Origin: CAWAMR01 sp963783095
GTDB taxonomy: Bacteria > Planctomycetota > Planctomycetia > Gemmatales > Gemmataceae
Length of the DNA: 64,000 nucleotides
Direction: 5' to 3'
Assembly (NCBI GenBank): GCA_963783095.1
Contig: CAWAMR010000021.1
Coordinates: 124,001-188,000 of the forward strand
Every line of letters starts with the position of its first letter. Within the stretch, counting starts at the first letter, position 1. This document shows positions 48,137-57,341 of this stretch, piece by piece. The position numbers and the translations under genes are program-made. The notes beneath the pieces were generated by a model. It saw nothing but the letters and a program-made list of their open reading frames with translations. It was not told where the DNA came from and ran no database searches.

Positions 48137-48472
48137 ATGCGCGGCAGGGTACTACTGTTACTGGCTTTTCTCTCCGCGCCGGCATGGACGGGGTGTAAAA
48201 CCAAACCGGTTCGGGTGATCAAGGCACCCACTGAGCAACTTTGGGATCTGCCTCCCCCAGGCAAGGCATTTGATGAGCCTCCGACTTATCCAGAGGACAA
48301 ACCTCTCCCGATTCCGCAAAAGACCGATGGTACCAGCGGAATTCAGATGAACGGGAATAGGAGCCCAGGCGGCGGAGGTATGGGTGGTGGAGGTATGGGT
48401 GGCCCGAGCATGGGTAACCCGAACATGGGCGGCGGTGGTAGTGGATACGGTTCACCCGGCCGTGGCTATTAA
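48137..48472 (+). CDS. small Gly/Met-rich lipoprotein
   Basis: A 111-residue protein with a signal peptide and lipobox 'PAWTGC'. The first half is Pro-rich with 'LPIPQKTDG', and the C-terminal 40 residues are glycine-rich with methionines ('GGGGMGGGGMGG', 'MGNPNMGG'). It is attached to an envelope membrane by lipid, with an unknown role. The gene is followed by the heptamer tandem repeat at 48515. Confidence 0.65.
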   Translation: MRGRVLLLLAFLSAPAWTGCKTKPVRVIKAPTEQLWDLPPPGKAFDEPPTYPEDKPLPIPQKTDGTSGIQMNGNRSPGGGGMGGGGMGGPSMGNPNMGGGGSGYGSPGRGY

Positions 48473-48514
48473 TTCGTAATTGGGCATTGAGCATTGGTAG
48501 TGATCGGAGCGATT

Positions 48515-48606
48515 ATGCCCAATGCCCAATGCCCAATGCCCAATGCCCAATGCCCAATGCCCAATGCCCAATGCCCAATGCCCAATGCCCAATGCCTAAT
48601 GCCCCA
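48515..48606. repeat. ATGCCCA heptamer tandem repeat, about 13 units
   Basis: Thirteen head-to-tail copies of ATGCCCA occupy this stretch, with a final variant (ATGCCTA). An inverted pair of degenerate units (GGGCATTGAGCATTGG) lies just upstream at 48482-48497. The repeat lies 42 bases after the lipoprotein gene and is long enough to fold on the GGGCATT strand. Confidence 0.9.
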
Positions 48607-48830
48607 TGCCTGATGCCATTTCTCCGTATTGTGCTGGATATACCGAAAAACTCGGTCCATCAGTGAAAGCCGAACAGTTCGATTGAAACTAAAGCAAGGA
48701 GGAGGAAACAGGCAAGTGAGGTAGAATTTCAGGGCGTACACGTTTCATATGGCCGATTTGTGTGGCAGACTCAATTGGAGAGAATGCGCAAACTCGTGTG
48801 AGTTGCGCAGCTCCCCGCGGAGTTTGCTAC

Positions 48831-49571
48831 ATGCGTGCCTTGAGCTTCGTGTTAGTTCCCTTGATATTCGTTGGCTCTGCACTGGATGCGGACGCGGGTA
48901 TCTTCCGTGATACGTCCAAACCCAAACCCGAAGAACGCGTTCCCGAATTGATCGAAATCCTGAAAACCAGTCTGGATGAGCATAAACGTGCCGACGCTGC
49001 GGATGAACTTAGACAATACGATGCCAAATCATTTCCGGATATCATCCCCGCGCTGATCGAAGCGTTGCAGAATGATTCGAATCCTTCCGTGCGCCGTGAG
49101 GCGGCAAAATCGATCGGCAGGATGCGTCCTTACTTCCCAAAAGCGGGATATGCCTTGGAGATGTCGGCTCAAAACGATTCCTCGCGTCTGGTTCGGCTGG
49201 CGTCAACAACATCGCTCAACATCTATTACTTCCTCGGGTATCGCAGTAACAAATCGACTGAACCAGTCCCAATACAAACGCAAGAGCCTCCGTTGGCAAC
49301 ACCCATCAAGACGATTTCCGCACCAGTTCCTGCCAATGTTGCACCAATGACTCCGTCGCGCTCACCGGCAATTGTCCGGCCTCGTCCCGTCCCTCCGCTG
49401 ATGACCCGGACAACTCAGACAGTTGAGCCGCCCCTATTGCTCCCGACGCCTCCACCAATCCTTCCCAATCTGAAGGAATTCCCAAACCCGTCCCCGCCTT
49501 TGGTCAAGCCTCTGCCGAAGCCACCTTTGGCGGCGAGAGATGAAGGGCCGGCTCTGACTCCGCCCAGGTAA
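48831..49571 (+). CDS. exported HEAT-repeat protein with proline-rich tail
   Basis: A 246-residue protein from ATG 48831, which starts the signal peptide ('MRALSFVLVPLIFVGSAL'). ATG 48762 is in frame but gives a poor leader. HEAT-like helices are visible: 'RVPELIEILKTSLDEHKRADAADEL' and 'DIIPALIEALQNDSNPSVRREAAKSIG', given in parts. The last 110 residues are Pro/Thr-rich ('PLPKPPLAARDEGP'). It is probably a periplasmic or surface protein, function unknown. Confidence 0.7.
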   Translation: MRALSFVLVPLIFVGSALDADAGIFRDTSKPKPEERVPELIEILKTSLDEHKRADAADELRQYDAKSFPDIIPALIEALQNDSNPSVRREAAKSIGRMRPYFPKAGYALEMSAQNDSSRLVRLASTTSLNIYYFLGYRSNKSTEPVPIQTQEPPLATPIKTISAPVPANVAPMTPSRSPAIVRPRPVPPLMTRTTQTVEPPLLLPTPPPILPNLKEFPNPSPPLVKPLPKPPLAARDEGPALTPPR

Positions 49572-49584
49572 AACTGCATCCCAT

Positions 49585-50945
49585 TCAACCCAATTTCCAA
49601 GGCTCCCGGTACGCATAAGTCAAAAACCGATTCGCTTCCTCGTCGTTCGTGATGCGTTCGCTTTTCGCATCCCAGGTGAGCAGCCTTTTGCGAACCATGG
49701 CGATCTTCGCCAACAAAGTCGCGGTCGTGGAGCGATGCCCTACTTCAACGGGACAATGCGTCGTCTTTCGGCTTTTGATGCAATCCAGAAAGTTACGGAC
49801 ATGGGCAGCGGTGTCGGATGACCCTTTCAATGGTCCTCCAGGCGGAACTGCGGTTCGGGCACGCTTCATCGATCTGGCTTGATCGCTGTTTTCTTTGCGC
49901 TCCAGTGGGCTGAGTGCCGGCAACTCCAGGTTCCGGTTGTTTTCGGGGATGATTTCCCACCCCTTGCCTTCTTGAAGCAATAGCGTCCCCTTGGTGCCGC
50001 GAAATTCCGTTTCCACGCCCCGAAGATTCCCCGGCGAAGCGTTGGCGTTGAATTGCGAAAAAGTTGCCAGGCAGCCGTCGTACTCCCAAACCACTTCCAT
50101 CGTGTCGGGAATTTCGCGGTTATCTTCCACGACGTATTTGCCACCCATCGCGCAGACCGATTTGGGTGCATCTTGACCGAGCGCCCATTGAATCACATCC
50201 AGATAATGGGTGCCGAAATTCGTGAGTTGGCCGCCCGAGTAATCGTAAAACCAGCGGAATTTATAGAGACAGCGGTTCGGATTGTAGGCGACCTTAGGTG
50301 CCGGGCCAAGCCAGGTGTCCCAGTCAAGTCCCTTGGGCGGATCGCAGTCGGGCGGGTTGCCGATGCCCATCGGCGATTCGTTGCGCAGGTGATAGGCCTT
50401 GGCCACGGTCACCTTGCCGATACGCCATCCCGAATCAGTTTGACCGCCTCCATGATGTAGTCGGCAGAACGGCGATGAAGGCCCACCTGCGTGACTCGCT
50501 TCTTTTCCTGCGCCACCTTGACCATCCTCTGGCCTTCGCCGATCGTAAGCGAAAGCGGTTTCTCGACATAGACATCTTTTTCGGCCTTGCAGGCATCCAC
50601 ACAGTGCATTGCGTGCCAGTGATCGGGGGTTGCGACGACCACTGCGTCGATGCTCTTGTCTTCGAGCATTTTTCGATAGTCGTGATACAGTGTCGCCTTG
50701 CCGCCTGCCTTTCGATTCGCAGGTGCGAGGTAGGGTTCGTAGAGATCGCAGAACGCAACGACCTCGCAATCCTTGTGGGTCAAAAAGGCATCGAGGACTT
50801 GATCGCCGCGATTACCAACCCCGATGAAACCGACACGAATCCGATCGTTCGCGCCGACGGGTTTTGCGGAGGCTGGAAGCGTGGCCAGCGTACCGGCCAG
50901 GGCAAGGCTTGTCGTGAAGGCTCGACGATCCATCGGGGTAGTCAT
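49585..50945 (-). CDS. Gfo/Idh/MocA-family oxidoreductase, TAT-exported (frameshifted)
   Basis: NAD(P)-dependent oxidoreductase of about 453 residues. From ATG 50945 a twin-arginine leader 'MDRRAFTTSLALAG' is followed by the Rossmann motif 'VGFIGVGNRGDQV', 'ATPDHWHAMHCVDAC' and the family Lys in 'VEKPLSLT'. After a single-base frame change near 50412 the catalytic domain continues with 'WFYDYSGGQLTNFGTHYLDVIQWALG' in outline. Planctomycete paralogues of this group act on sugars or inositol-type substrates in the periplasm. The cofactor domain is complete, the substrate is not predictable. Confidence 0.87.
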
Positions 50946-51267
50946 GATTGAATCTCCGAAGTAGTGTGAAACCACCACACCAGATCAAGAAAACCGGCTT
51001 ACTGTATCACAGGGCTACAGAGCCGAAATCGTAATGTTGAAAAGGCTCGCCCTTGGCGAGCGTCGGTGCGTTAGCCCGACGTGGACTTCCACAGGCAACT
51101 CGTTCGCTTTTCACCAGGGACTCGAAGTTGCAGATGAAGGACGGGCGAACCGGCGCTGGAAGCCCACGTCGGGCTAACGCCCCGACGCTCGCCTACGGCG
51201 ACACTCTTTCGGTGCGGTTCCTCTCACGCCGCGTCCACCGTGGCTTTGTGGATAGTCATCAATCGTT
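50946..51267. other. intergenic region with family A repeat
   Basis: The 322-base gap is largely the paired inverted repeat at 51048-51200. No coding signal apart from a short frame running through the repeat. Confidence 0.6.
51048..51200. repeat. paired inverted intergenic repeat, family A copy 2
   Basis: Arms 51048-51084 and 51164-51200 match those at 9214-9364 (shared core GCGTTAGCCCGACGTGG), with one variant base and a different 79-base spacer. Same orientation of arms and the same position between genes. Confidence 0.88.
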
Positions 51268-51813
51268 TCATTTCTTCTCGATCAATTTCGGCAATGTCTC
51301 GGCAATTTTCTTGATCGCTGCCTCGTTCAATTCCCCGCTGCGAAAGGCGAAATTGGCCAGCACCTTTCGATTGGAATAGAGCATCACCGTTACTTCAGCG
51401 TCATTATTCAATTTGTAACTGGGCGGGCCGACCGGATCATCGAACACGCCCACCGGCAACGTCTTGAGCCCTGCCTGTTTACCCCATTTGCCGAGGTCAT
51501 CGAGGCTAATCGTCTTTTCTCCCAGGACCGTCATCCAGCGGACTGCATCTTTAGACTGCGTCGTGATAAAATCGTCGCATTTCACCAATAGTTTCCCCAG
51601 CGGTTCGGAGACTTTTCGGCTAAATACGATGATGGCCGGTTTCTCGGCCGTTTCGCAGATGTAACAGGTTTGTTGGCCCCGTTGCGGGCCTGTCGCAACG
51701 AGGAAACTATAAGGCCCGGGTCGTTGTCCGGACTTCAAACCCGATACGCAGGGATCGGCAGCAGGTGAGAACGAAGCCAAAACCAGGATCAGGATTAGTG
51801 TGAATGTTCGCAT
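51268..51813 (-). CDS. exported hypothetical protein, possible thioredoxin-like fold
   Basis: A 181-residue protein with a signal peptide ('FTLILILVLASFSPA'). The mature part has 'GQQTCYICETAEKPAIIVF', where the CxxC pair lies before a beta-strand as in thioredoxin-like proteins. Later segments are 'AGLKTLPVGVFDDPVGPPSYKL' and 'VTVMLYSNRKVLANFAF', in parts. Similar exported proteins are common in planctomycetes. A redox or metal-related role is possible but not shown. Confidence 0.68.
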   Translation of the reverse strand: MRTFTLILILVLASFSPAADPCVSGLKSGQRPGPYSFLVATGPQRGQQTCYICETAEKPAIIVFSRKVSEPLGKLLVKCDDFITTQSKDAVRWMTVLGEKTISLDDLGKWGKQAGLKTLPVGVFDDPVGPPSYKLNNDAEVTVMLYSNRKVLANFAFRSGELNEAAIKKIAETLPKLIEKK

Positions 51814-51859
51814 GGATGCTTCGGGGTTGGTGGTTCTCGATCAGAACATTATCGCGTCT

Positions 51860-53536
51860 TCATCGTCCCGATGAGGGAATGCCCGCACTTGTCGTCATGG
51901 GCGAACGGGTGGTAATCTTTTCGGCTCGGTGAACCATGGCTTCCTTCAACGCCTCGAAATGTTTGCTGTCGGCTTTGTTCCAACAGCGTCGCGCCAGCGC
52001 ATGATAACGCTGCGCTTCATCACCCCGGCCCTGACGCTCGCACAATGCATACATCCCGAGAGCGGCTCGAACACAACCGGCATCGTGAGCGAGAGCTTCG
52101 AGGAACGCTTCTTCCGCTCGTTCGGCATTGCCCGCTTCCAAAGCGCCGACACCCCAACTCTCCATGTAGTCGGCACCGTGGCCCCAGGAGTGATCGAAAT
52201 AGTTACCCTTGGTCTTGTTCACCACTTGTTCCAGCAATTTCAACCCGGCATCGCCGGAGCCTTGCTGACATAAGAGTCTGCCCTGGGTTTCCAGGAACCG
52301 CAATTCGAGGCGACGATCGTTTTTCTTTTTCTGCTGGGCTTGTTGGAGCACGTCCACTTCGGCGGAAGCGCGAGTTGTTTCACCTTGTTCCAGGTACAAA
52401 AGCGCTCCCAAATAAGCCCCCGTGGCTTTGTCGGTCTTGCGGTACTGATTGACGATTTTCGATGCCTCAGCCCAGTTGCGCTCACCCAGATACATATCGA
52501 ACCACTGCGTCTGGTACTTTTGATTATGCTTCTCGGCTTCCTTCTTCGCCGCTTCGGCCTCAGCGAATCTTCCGTCGTGGACCAGGCCCGTTGTTAATGT
52601 TTCCAGATGATGGAAATACTGCCAATCCTCGCTGGGTTTTACGTTCATCGTCTTGTGATAAGCCTTCTGCATTTCGATCGCCCGCGACGACCAGTCGGAA
52701 GAGTGTTCCCACTTGCCGATCCTCATCGCCAAATGCGCCTGCATGTGAAACGCATGGGGGATTCCCGGCGACGATGCCATATACGCCTCGGCGTATTGCC
52801 AACCCAGGGCCGGTCGCTGGTAACCTTCAAAAAAGTGAACCAATTCATGTGAGGCCCCCGGATGGATCGGGTTGACTCGAAGAAGAGCCTTGTAATAGGG
52901 AATGGCTTCGGTTCCTCCGGCGAGCTGAGCGCGGGCAAACCAGCCTTCTTCATCATCGTCGTAAATTGTCAGCAGTTGATCCAGCGATTCCGTCGCTTTT
53001 TTCTTGCGATCCTCGGGCCTTGTTCCGGCAAGGATTCCTTTTTCGTGGAGCCTGGCCGTGATCAGGAGCTGCTCGCGGTGGCTTGCTTTGGGCATAAGCG
53101 ATTGCGCCTTCAATAATGCTTTGGTCGAATCGCCGCGCCCCCATTTTTCCAATCCCCGGCTCAACAAGTACCACGCAAAGGCACATTGAGGATCGCGGAT
53201 GACGGCATTCTCAGCGGAACGGGCCGCTTCCATCCAAACATAGGAGTAGTAGAAGCCCAGCGATTGATCGATGAATTGCTGGCATTCCGGCGCTGATGTG
53301 CTCGCCCGGTACTTGTAATGACAGAGATTCGGCATGAGTTTGCCGGGCGAAAGCAAAGTCAACGGCATCCGATCATCCAATGCAACCAGAACCATTGCGG
53401 GAGCATAGACCGAAACGACCGCACGGATCGGCGGAAGATTCGTCTTGGACAGCGGAGAAGGTATATAAGTGGAGTCGGCGAAGGCAGTAGATGCCGAAAG
53501 ACTTAATCCGAGGACGAGATAGATTCTAAGCAACAT
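51860..53536 (-). CDS. exported TPR protein (558 aa)
   Basis: An intact protein with a signal peptide (residues 1-20). Tetratricopeptide-like repeats extend through most of its length: 'FAWYLLSRGLEKWGRGDSTKALLKAQ', 'EGWFARAQLAGGTEAIPYYKALLRVNP' and 'LGALLYLEQGETTRASAEVDVLQQAQ', given in parts. A His-rich element 'GASHELVHFFEGYQRP' and 'HAFHMQAHLAMRIGKW' occur in the middle and resemble TPR proteins of planctomycetes with possible metal binding. The function is unknown. It lies 47 bases upstream of the thioredoxin-like gene on the same strand. Confidence 0.75.
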   Translation of the reverse strand: MLLRIYLVLGLSLSASTAFADSTYIPSPLSKTNLPPIRAVVSVYAPAMVLVALDDRMPLTLLSPGKLMPNLCHYKYRASTSAPECQQFIDQSLGFYYSYVWMEAARSAENAVIRDPQCAFAWYLLSRGLEKWGRGDSTKALLKAQSLMPKASHREQLLITARLHEKGILAGTRPEDRKKKATESLDQLLTIYDDDEEGWFARAQLAGGTEAIPYYKALLRVNPIHPGASHELVHFFEGYQRPALGWQYAEAYMASSPGIPHAFHMQAHLAMRIGKWEHSSDWSSRAIEMQKAYHKTMNVKPSEDWQYFHHLETLTTGLVHDGRFAEAEAAKKEAEKHNQKYQTQWFDMYLGERNWAEASKIVNQYRKTDKATGAYLGALLYLEQGETTRASAEVDVLQQAQQKKKNDRRLELRFLETQGRLLCQQGSGDAGLKLLEQVVNKTKGNYFDHSWGHGADYMESWGVGALEAGNAERAEEAFLEALAHDAGCVRAALGMYALCERQGRGDEAQRYHALARRCWNKADSKHFEALKEAMVHRAEKITTRSPMTTSAGIPSSGR

Positions 53537-53650
53537 GAGACAGTCTCGATAATAGTGAGCGACCAGCTAATAATTGATTGTGCCGTGAAACCGGCTCAAG
53601 GTCCAGAAAAAAGAAGACAGAAAGTAGAGAGATGCTCGCCGGGCTACTCT

Positions 53651-54748
53651 CTACCACAACCAAACTCGTTTCCCAAACCGTTGTCGCAGAGCTTCCGCTG
53701 CCTTATCGCTAATGGGGTTATCTCCCAGAATCAGCTCCCTTACTTCACCCAAATGTGGCGACCTTGCCAGTGCCATCGCTCCAGAATCGCCAATCCGGTT
53801 GTTCCGCAAATAAAGACAACGAGCGTGATGATCGAGAATGGGTGATGATGCCAGCGCGACCGCGCCTGGATTGCCAATGCGATTGTTGGCGAGATACAGC
53901 ACCTGCAATTTTTCGTGATGGGTCGCTTCGGCCAGGGCGATAGCGCCTTCATCTGCGATCTCGTTTCCGGTCAAATAGAGCGAGTGAAGTTTTGTCAGGT
54001 GAATCGATTGCGCCAGCGCCACGGCACCGCGCGTTCCAGCCCGAGTCCAGTCCAGACTCAAAGTCCGGAGGTTTCCAAGTTTTGCCGACTCCGCCAATAA
54101 CTCAGCACCGTCCTCGAAAATCTGATTGCTATCGAGATCGAGTAGCCGAAGTTTCTCGACAATCGGCGAACCGGCCAAAGCCCGAATCCCGGCCGTGGCG
54201 ATGACGTTATGGCGGAGTTTGAGTTCCCTTAACTGTACCAGATGAGGCGACGCTGCCAGGGCTTCCAGACCTGCGTTTCCAATGCGGTTGCCATCGTCCA
54301 AATCGAGAATGCGGACCTGACTGAGTGAATTGGTTTCTGCCAGCCGACGAGCTTCCGGCACGAAGACTCCGTGCAAACTGAGCCGTTGAATCGGTGTAGC
54401 TTCAAAGATTTCCGCAGCATGGGTAAACAACGAATGTGGATCGTCGATCCGAACGCCGGCGACAAAACCGCGCTCAAATGCTTCCCAGTGGACGCCCTGC
54501 AACATCGGCAAACGATGCTTCCATTCGGCCTGATAACGGGAGAGCAATTCCTGTTCGCGCGCTTTCAACAATGCGTGATGAGGAGCGTAACTCGGAGTTT
54601 TCGCCAATTCGCACTGGAGCCGAATGAACTCAGCGCGTTCGCTTCGATCGTTTTCTTCGAGGTAATCGGCATAAACAAGTCGAGGAGTGTCCTCATCCGG
54701 AACGGAAAGGATGGTTCGCAGGAAAGCGGCATCGGCAGTATCGGCCAT
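53651..54748 (-). CDS. TIGR02996-domain leucine-rich repeat protein
   Basis: An intact 365-residue protein. Residues 5-60 are the Gemmata repeat-companion domain ('DEDTPRLVYADYLEENDRSERAEFIRLQ' in parts). Residues 125-350 contain about eight leucine-rich repeats of the ribonuclease-inhibitor-like type ('LRELKLRHNVIATAGIRALA', 'LQVLYLANNRIGNPGAVALA', 'ARCLYLRNNRIGDSGAMALA'). No export signal. Such proteins are strongly expanded in Gemmataceae and have no assigned function. They are useful as a lineage marker. Confidence 0.85.
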   Translation of the reverse strand: MADTADAAFLRTILSVPDEDTPRLVYADYLEENDRSERAEFIRLQCELAKTPSYAPHHALLKAREQELLSRYQAEWKHRLPMLQGVHWEAFERGFVAGVRIDDPHSLFTHAAEIFEATPIQRLSLHGVFVPEARRLAETNSLSQVRILDLDDGNRIGNAGLEALAASPHLVQLRELKLRHNVIATAGIRALAGSPIVEKLRLLDLDSNQIFEDGAELLAESAKLGNLRTLSLDWTRAGTRGAVALAQSIHLTKLHSLYLTGNEIADEGAIALAEATHHEKLQVLYLANNRIGNPGAVALASSPILDHHARCLYLRNNRIGDSGAMALARSPHLGEVRELILGDNPISDKAAEALRQRFGKRVWLW

Positions 54749-54823
54749 GCTTCAATTATATACCTCATCGCGAGTAAAAAAGAGAGATTCACACTTGGGC
54801 AACGATTCCGCCGCCCCGCCCCA

Positions 54824-54971
54824 AAACCAGCCTCGAAGCCATCGGCTGGAGCCTTGCTGGCGCGTCGGGTTAACGATACATCTGCATTCCCAGAGGCCAG
54901 AAAACCGCAAGTGCGTCGTTGTTAACCCGACGCGCCAGCGAGGCTCCAGCCGATGGCTTCGAGGCTGGTTT
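54824..54971. repeat. paired inverted repeat with 51-base arms
   Basis: Arms 54824-54874 and 54921-54971 are nearly perfect inverted copies ('AAACCAGCCTCGAAGCCATC' start, 'GCGTCGGGTTAAC' end) around a 46-base spacer. The element lies in the 434-base gap between the divergent leucine-rich gene and the inositol-phosphate synthase. Confidence 0.9.
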
Positions 54972-55182
54972 CTGACACACCGAGAACGGCTCATTCTTTA
55001 CCTCGTGCAGTATAGAAACCTGGACGCTGTGAGGTGCAGGGTGCTCGAAACAACATCTTCAAAATCAACTTTCAAGCAAGCCAGCCGGGTCTGTCCTTGA
55101 CCGACTGCGTTCTGCGCCCGACAATGAATACTTCGTCCCTCCTCCGGTACGACCGGCCCTCCATTTGCATATTCCGCTTGTT

Positions 55183-56384
55183 ATGCCCCAACCAAACGTC
55201 GGATTATGGTTCATCGGTGCCTTCGGCAGCGTCGGCAGCACAGCTGCTCTCGGATTGTCGGCCATTGCGCGGGTTGCAAACTCCGGTCGGCATGGTGACG
55301 GCCTTGCCGCTGTTTTCACATCTGGATCTCGATGAGTTGCCGAGTTTCGTTGTCGGCGGTCACGACATTCGGAGAACCGGGTTTATGCATACGGTTCGCG
55401 AACTGCATTCCCGGTCCAACATCTTTCCGGAACACCATCTTACGGCATGTGCTCCGGACCTTGAGGTCTGGTCGGCAAACGTCCGCCCCGGCACGATATT
55501 GCAAACCGGTTCCACCATCAGTGCGCTGGCCGATTTGCCCGAAGTTGAGCGGGTTCGTACACCCAGGGAAGCGATCGATCGCATCCAGACCGATCTGAAA
55601 GCGTTCCGCGAAAAGAATGAACTCCAACAAGTTGTCGTCGTCAACGTGGCCTCAACCGAACCACCTTTTGAAACGGGGCCGGACCACTCCTCGATGGAAC
55701 GGCTCAACAAGCTCCTCGATCGCAACGGTTCGACGACGTTGCCGGCCAGCAGCATCTACGCTTACGCTGCCATCGATCTGGGGCTGCCCTATGTCAATTT
55801 TACGCCATCGTTGGGCAGTTCTTTACCAGCGCTGGACGAACTGGCGCGGGTCCGAAAAGTTCCTTAGGCAGGAAAAGATGGAAAAACCGGCGAGACTTTG
55901 TTGAAGGCGGTACTCGCACCGATGTTTGCCGCCCGGCAACCTGCACATCATGAGCTGGATCGGCCACAACATCCTCGGCGGCGGCGACGGCCGAACTCTT
56001 GCCGATCCGCACAACAAGTCAATCGAAAGTTCGCACCAAGGACGCGATACTCCCCGAGATCTTGGGCTATAAGCCGCAAACGCATGTCTCGATCGAGTAC
56101 GTCGAATCGCTGGACGACTGGAAGACGGCCTGGGACCACATTCACTTCGAGGGTTTTCTCGGGAGTGAAAATGACGATGCAATTCACCTGGCAGGGGTGC
56201 GATGCGATTCTGGCCTCGCCGTTGGTGTTGGATCTGGCGCGGTTAACGCTTCTGGCACAGAGGCGCGGCGAAGTCCGGAGTGTTGCAACACCTGGCATGC
56301 TTCTTCAAAAGTCCGATCGGGGTGACGGAGCACGATTTCCTCCAACAGTGGAACATACTGCGAGAGTATGTTGACAAGGCCTGA
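55183..56384 (+). CDS. ino1: inositol-3-phosphate synthase (multiply frameshifted)
   Basis: Converts glucose 6-phosphate to myo-inositol 3-phosphate using NAD. From ATG 55183 the N-terminus reads 'MPQPNVGLWFIGAFGSVGS' (dinucleotide-binding loop). The family signature 'AGKDGKTGETLLKAVLAP' follows, then 'IGHNILGGGDGRTLADP', 'KVRTKD' and 'FTWQGCDAILASPLVLD', in parts. Frames change near 55268, 55935, 56022, 56165 and 56280, several repaired by restoring GC. In addition a TAG at 55865-55867 replaces the Tyr expected in 'VPYAGKDG'. The protein is clearly identifiable, but whether it is functional cannot be told from this sequence. An epimerase follows. Confidence 0.8.
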
Positions 56385-56398
56385 TCGTCTACCCGCTC

Positions 56399-56466
56399 GT
56401 GGCCGAATTCGCCAGAATTCGGGTTTCGCGTGGAAGGAAGACCCGAATTCTGGCGAATCCGGCTAC
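56399..56466. repeat. paired inverted repeat, family B copy 2
   Basis: Arms 56399-56423 and 56442-56466 (cores AGAATTCGGG and CCCGAATTCTGG) match the copy at 38749-38812. The right arm ends 20 bases before the epimerase ATG, so a folded stem would lie in its 5' untranslated region. Confidence 0.85.
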
Positions 56467-56486
56467 GGAAAAATTCGGAAGTACCC

Positions 56487-57328
56487 ATGAAACTTGCCTT
56501 CAGTACCAACGCCTATCTCAAATTCTCTTTTGCCGATGCCGTCTCTCGACTCGCCAAGATCGGTTATACCGGCGTCGAGATCATGGCCGACGTGCCGCAT
56601 GCCTGGCCTGCCTATTTGCTTCCCGAACAAAAGCAGTCGATTCGCGATGCACTGGCGTCCAACCAATCTCGGCCATCTCGAATATCAACGCATTCATGAT
56701 GCACGCGATAAGCGATCACCGCCAGCTTTTCTGGCATCCTTCCTGGATCGAGGCCGGACCCCACTATCGCCAGGTTCGCATTCTGCACACAAAACGGGCA
56801 CTGACTCTCGCCAAAGAACTCGGTGCCACATGCATCACCACGGAGCCGGGCGGACCCGTTGAGCCGGGCACATCGTGGTCAGCAGCGTTGAAATTGTTCG
56901 TGGAAATGATCAAACCCGTTGCGGAACATGCCGAAAAAGAAGGAGTTTTGCTGCTCGTCGAACCCGAGCCGGAACTGCTGATTGAAACAGCGGAGCAATT
57001 CGAGGAGTTCATGACGCATATCGATTCCCCAGCGGTGGGACTGAACTTCGACATCGGCCATCAATTCTGCGTGGGCGAAGACCCAGCACAATCGGTGCTT
57101 CGTCTTGGAAAATGGATCCGGCACGTTCACCTGGAAGACATTGCGGCCACGCGAAAACATCACCATTTGATTCCGGGCGAGGGGGTCATTGACTTTCCAC
57201 CGGTCTTGAAGGCGCTGAAGCAGGTCGGCTACGATGGCTGGATTACCATCGAACTTTATCCTTATGTCGATGATCCTGACCATGCGGCGAGAACGGCCCG
57301 CGAACGGATTGCGAAACTTTTGGAATGA
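56487..57328 (+). CDS. sugar phosphate isomerase/epimerase (frameshifted)
   Basis: Xylose isomerase-like TIM-barrel protein of about 280 residues. The start at 56487 gives 'MKLAFSTNAYLKFSFADAV'. Metal/acid-base positions are in 'LLVEPEPELLI', 'GLNFDIGHQFCVGE', 'HVHLEDI' and 'TIELYPYV'. A one-base frame change near 56660 joins 'IRDALASN' to 'AISNINAFMMHA'. The order ino1 then epimerase resembles inositol or ebo-type gene clusters in planctomycetes, but the UbiA and TatD genes often present there are absent here. The substrate may be an inositol-derived sugar. Confidence 0.82.
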
Positions 57329-57341
57329 GGATGGGCAAACC

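Noticed and set aside
48515..48606. CRISPR array
   Set aside because: The heptamers are directly abutting without spacers and no cas gene is present.
3534..55867. Possible genome-wide reading of TAG as an amino acid
   Set aside because: TAG is the real stop in several genes (for example DUF4058 and clpS), and the three internal TAGs lie in genes with other damage, so decay or error is more likely than recoding.
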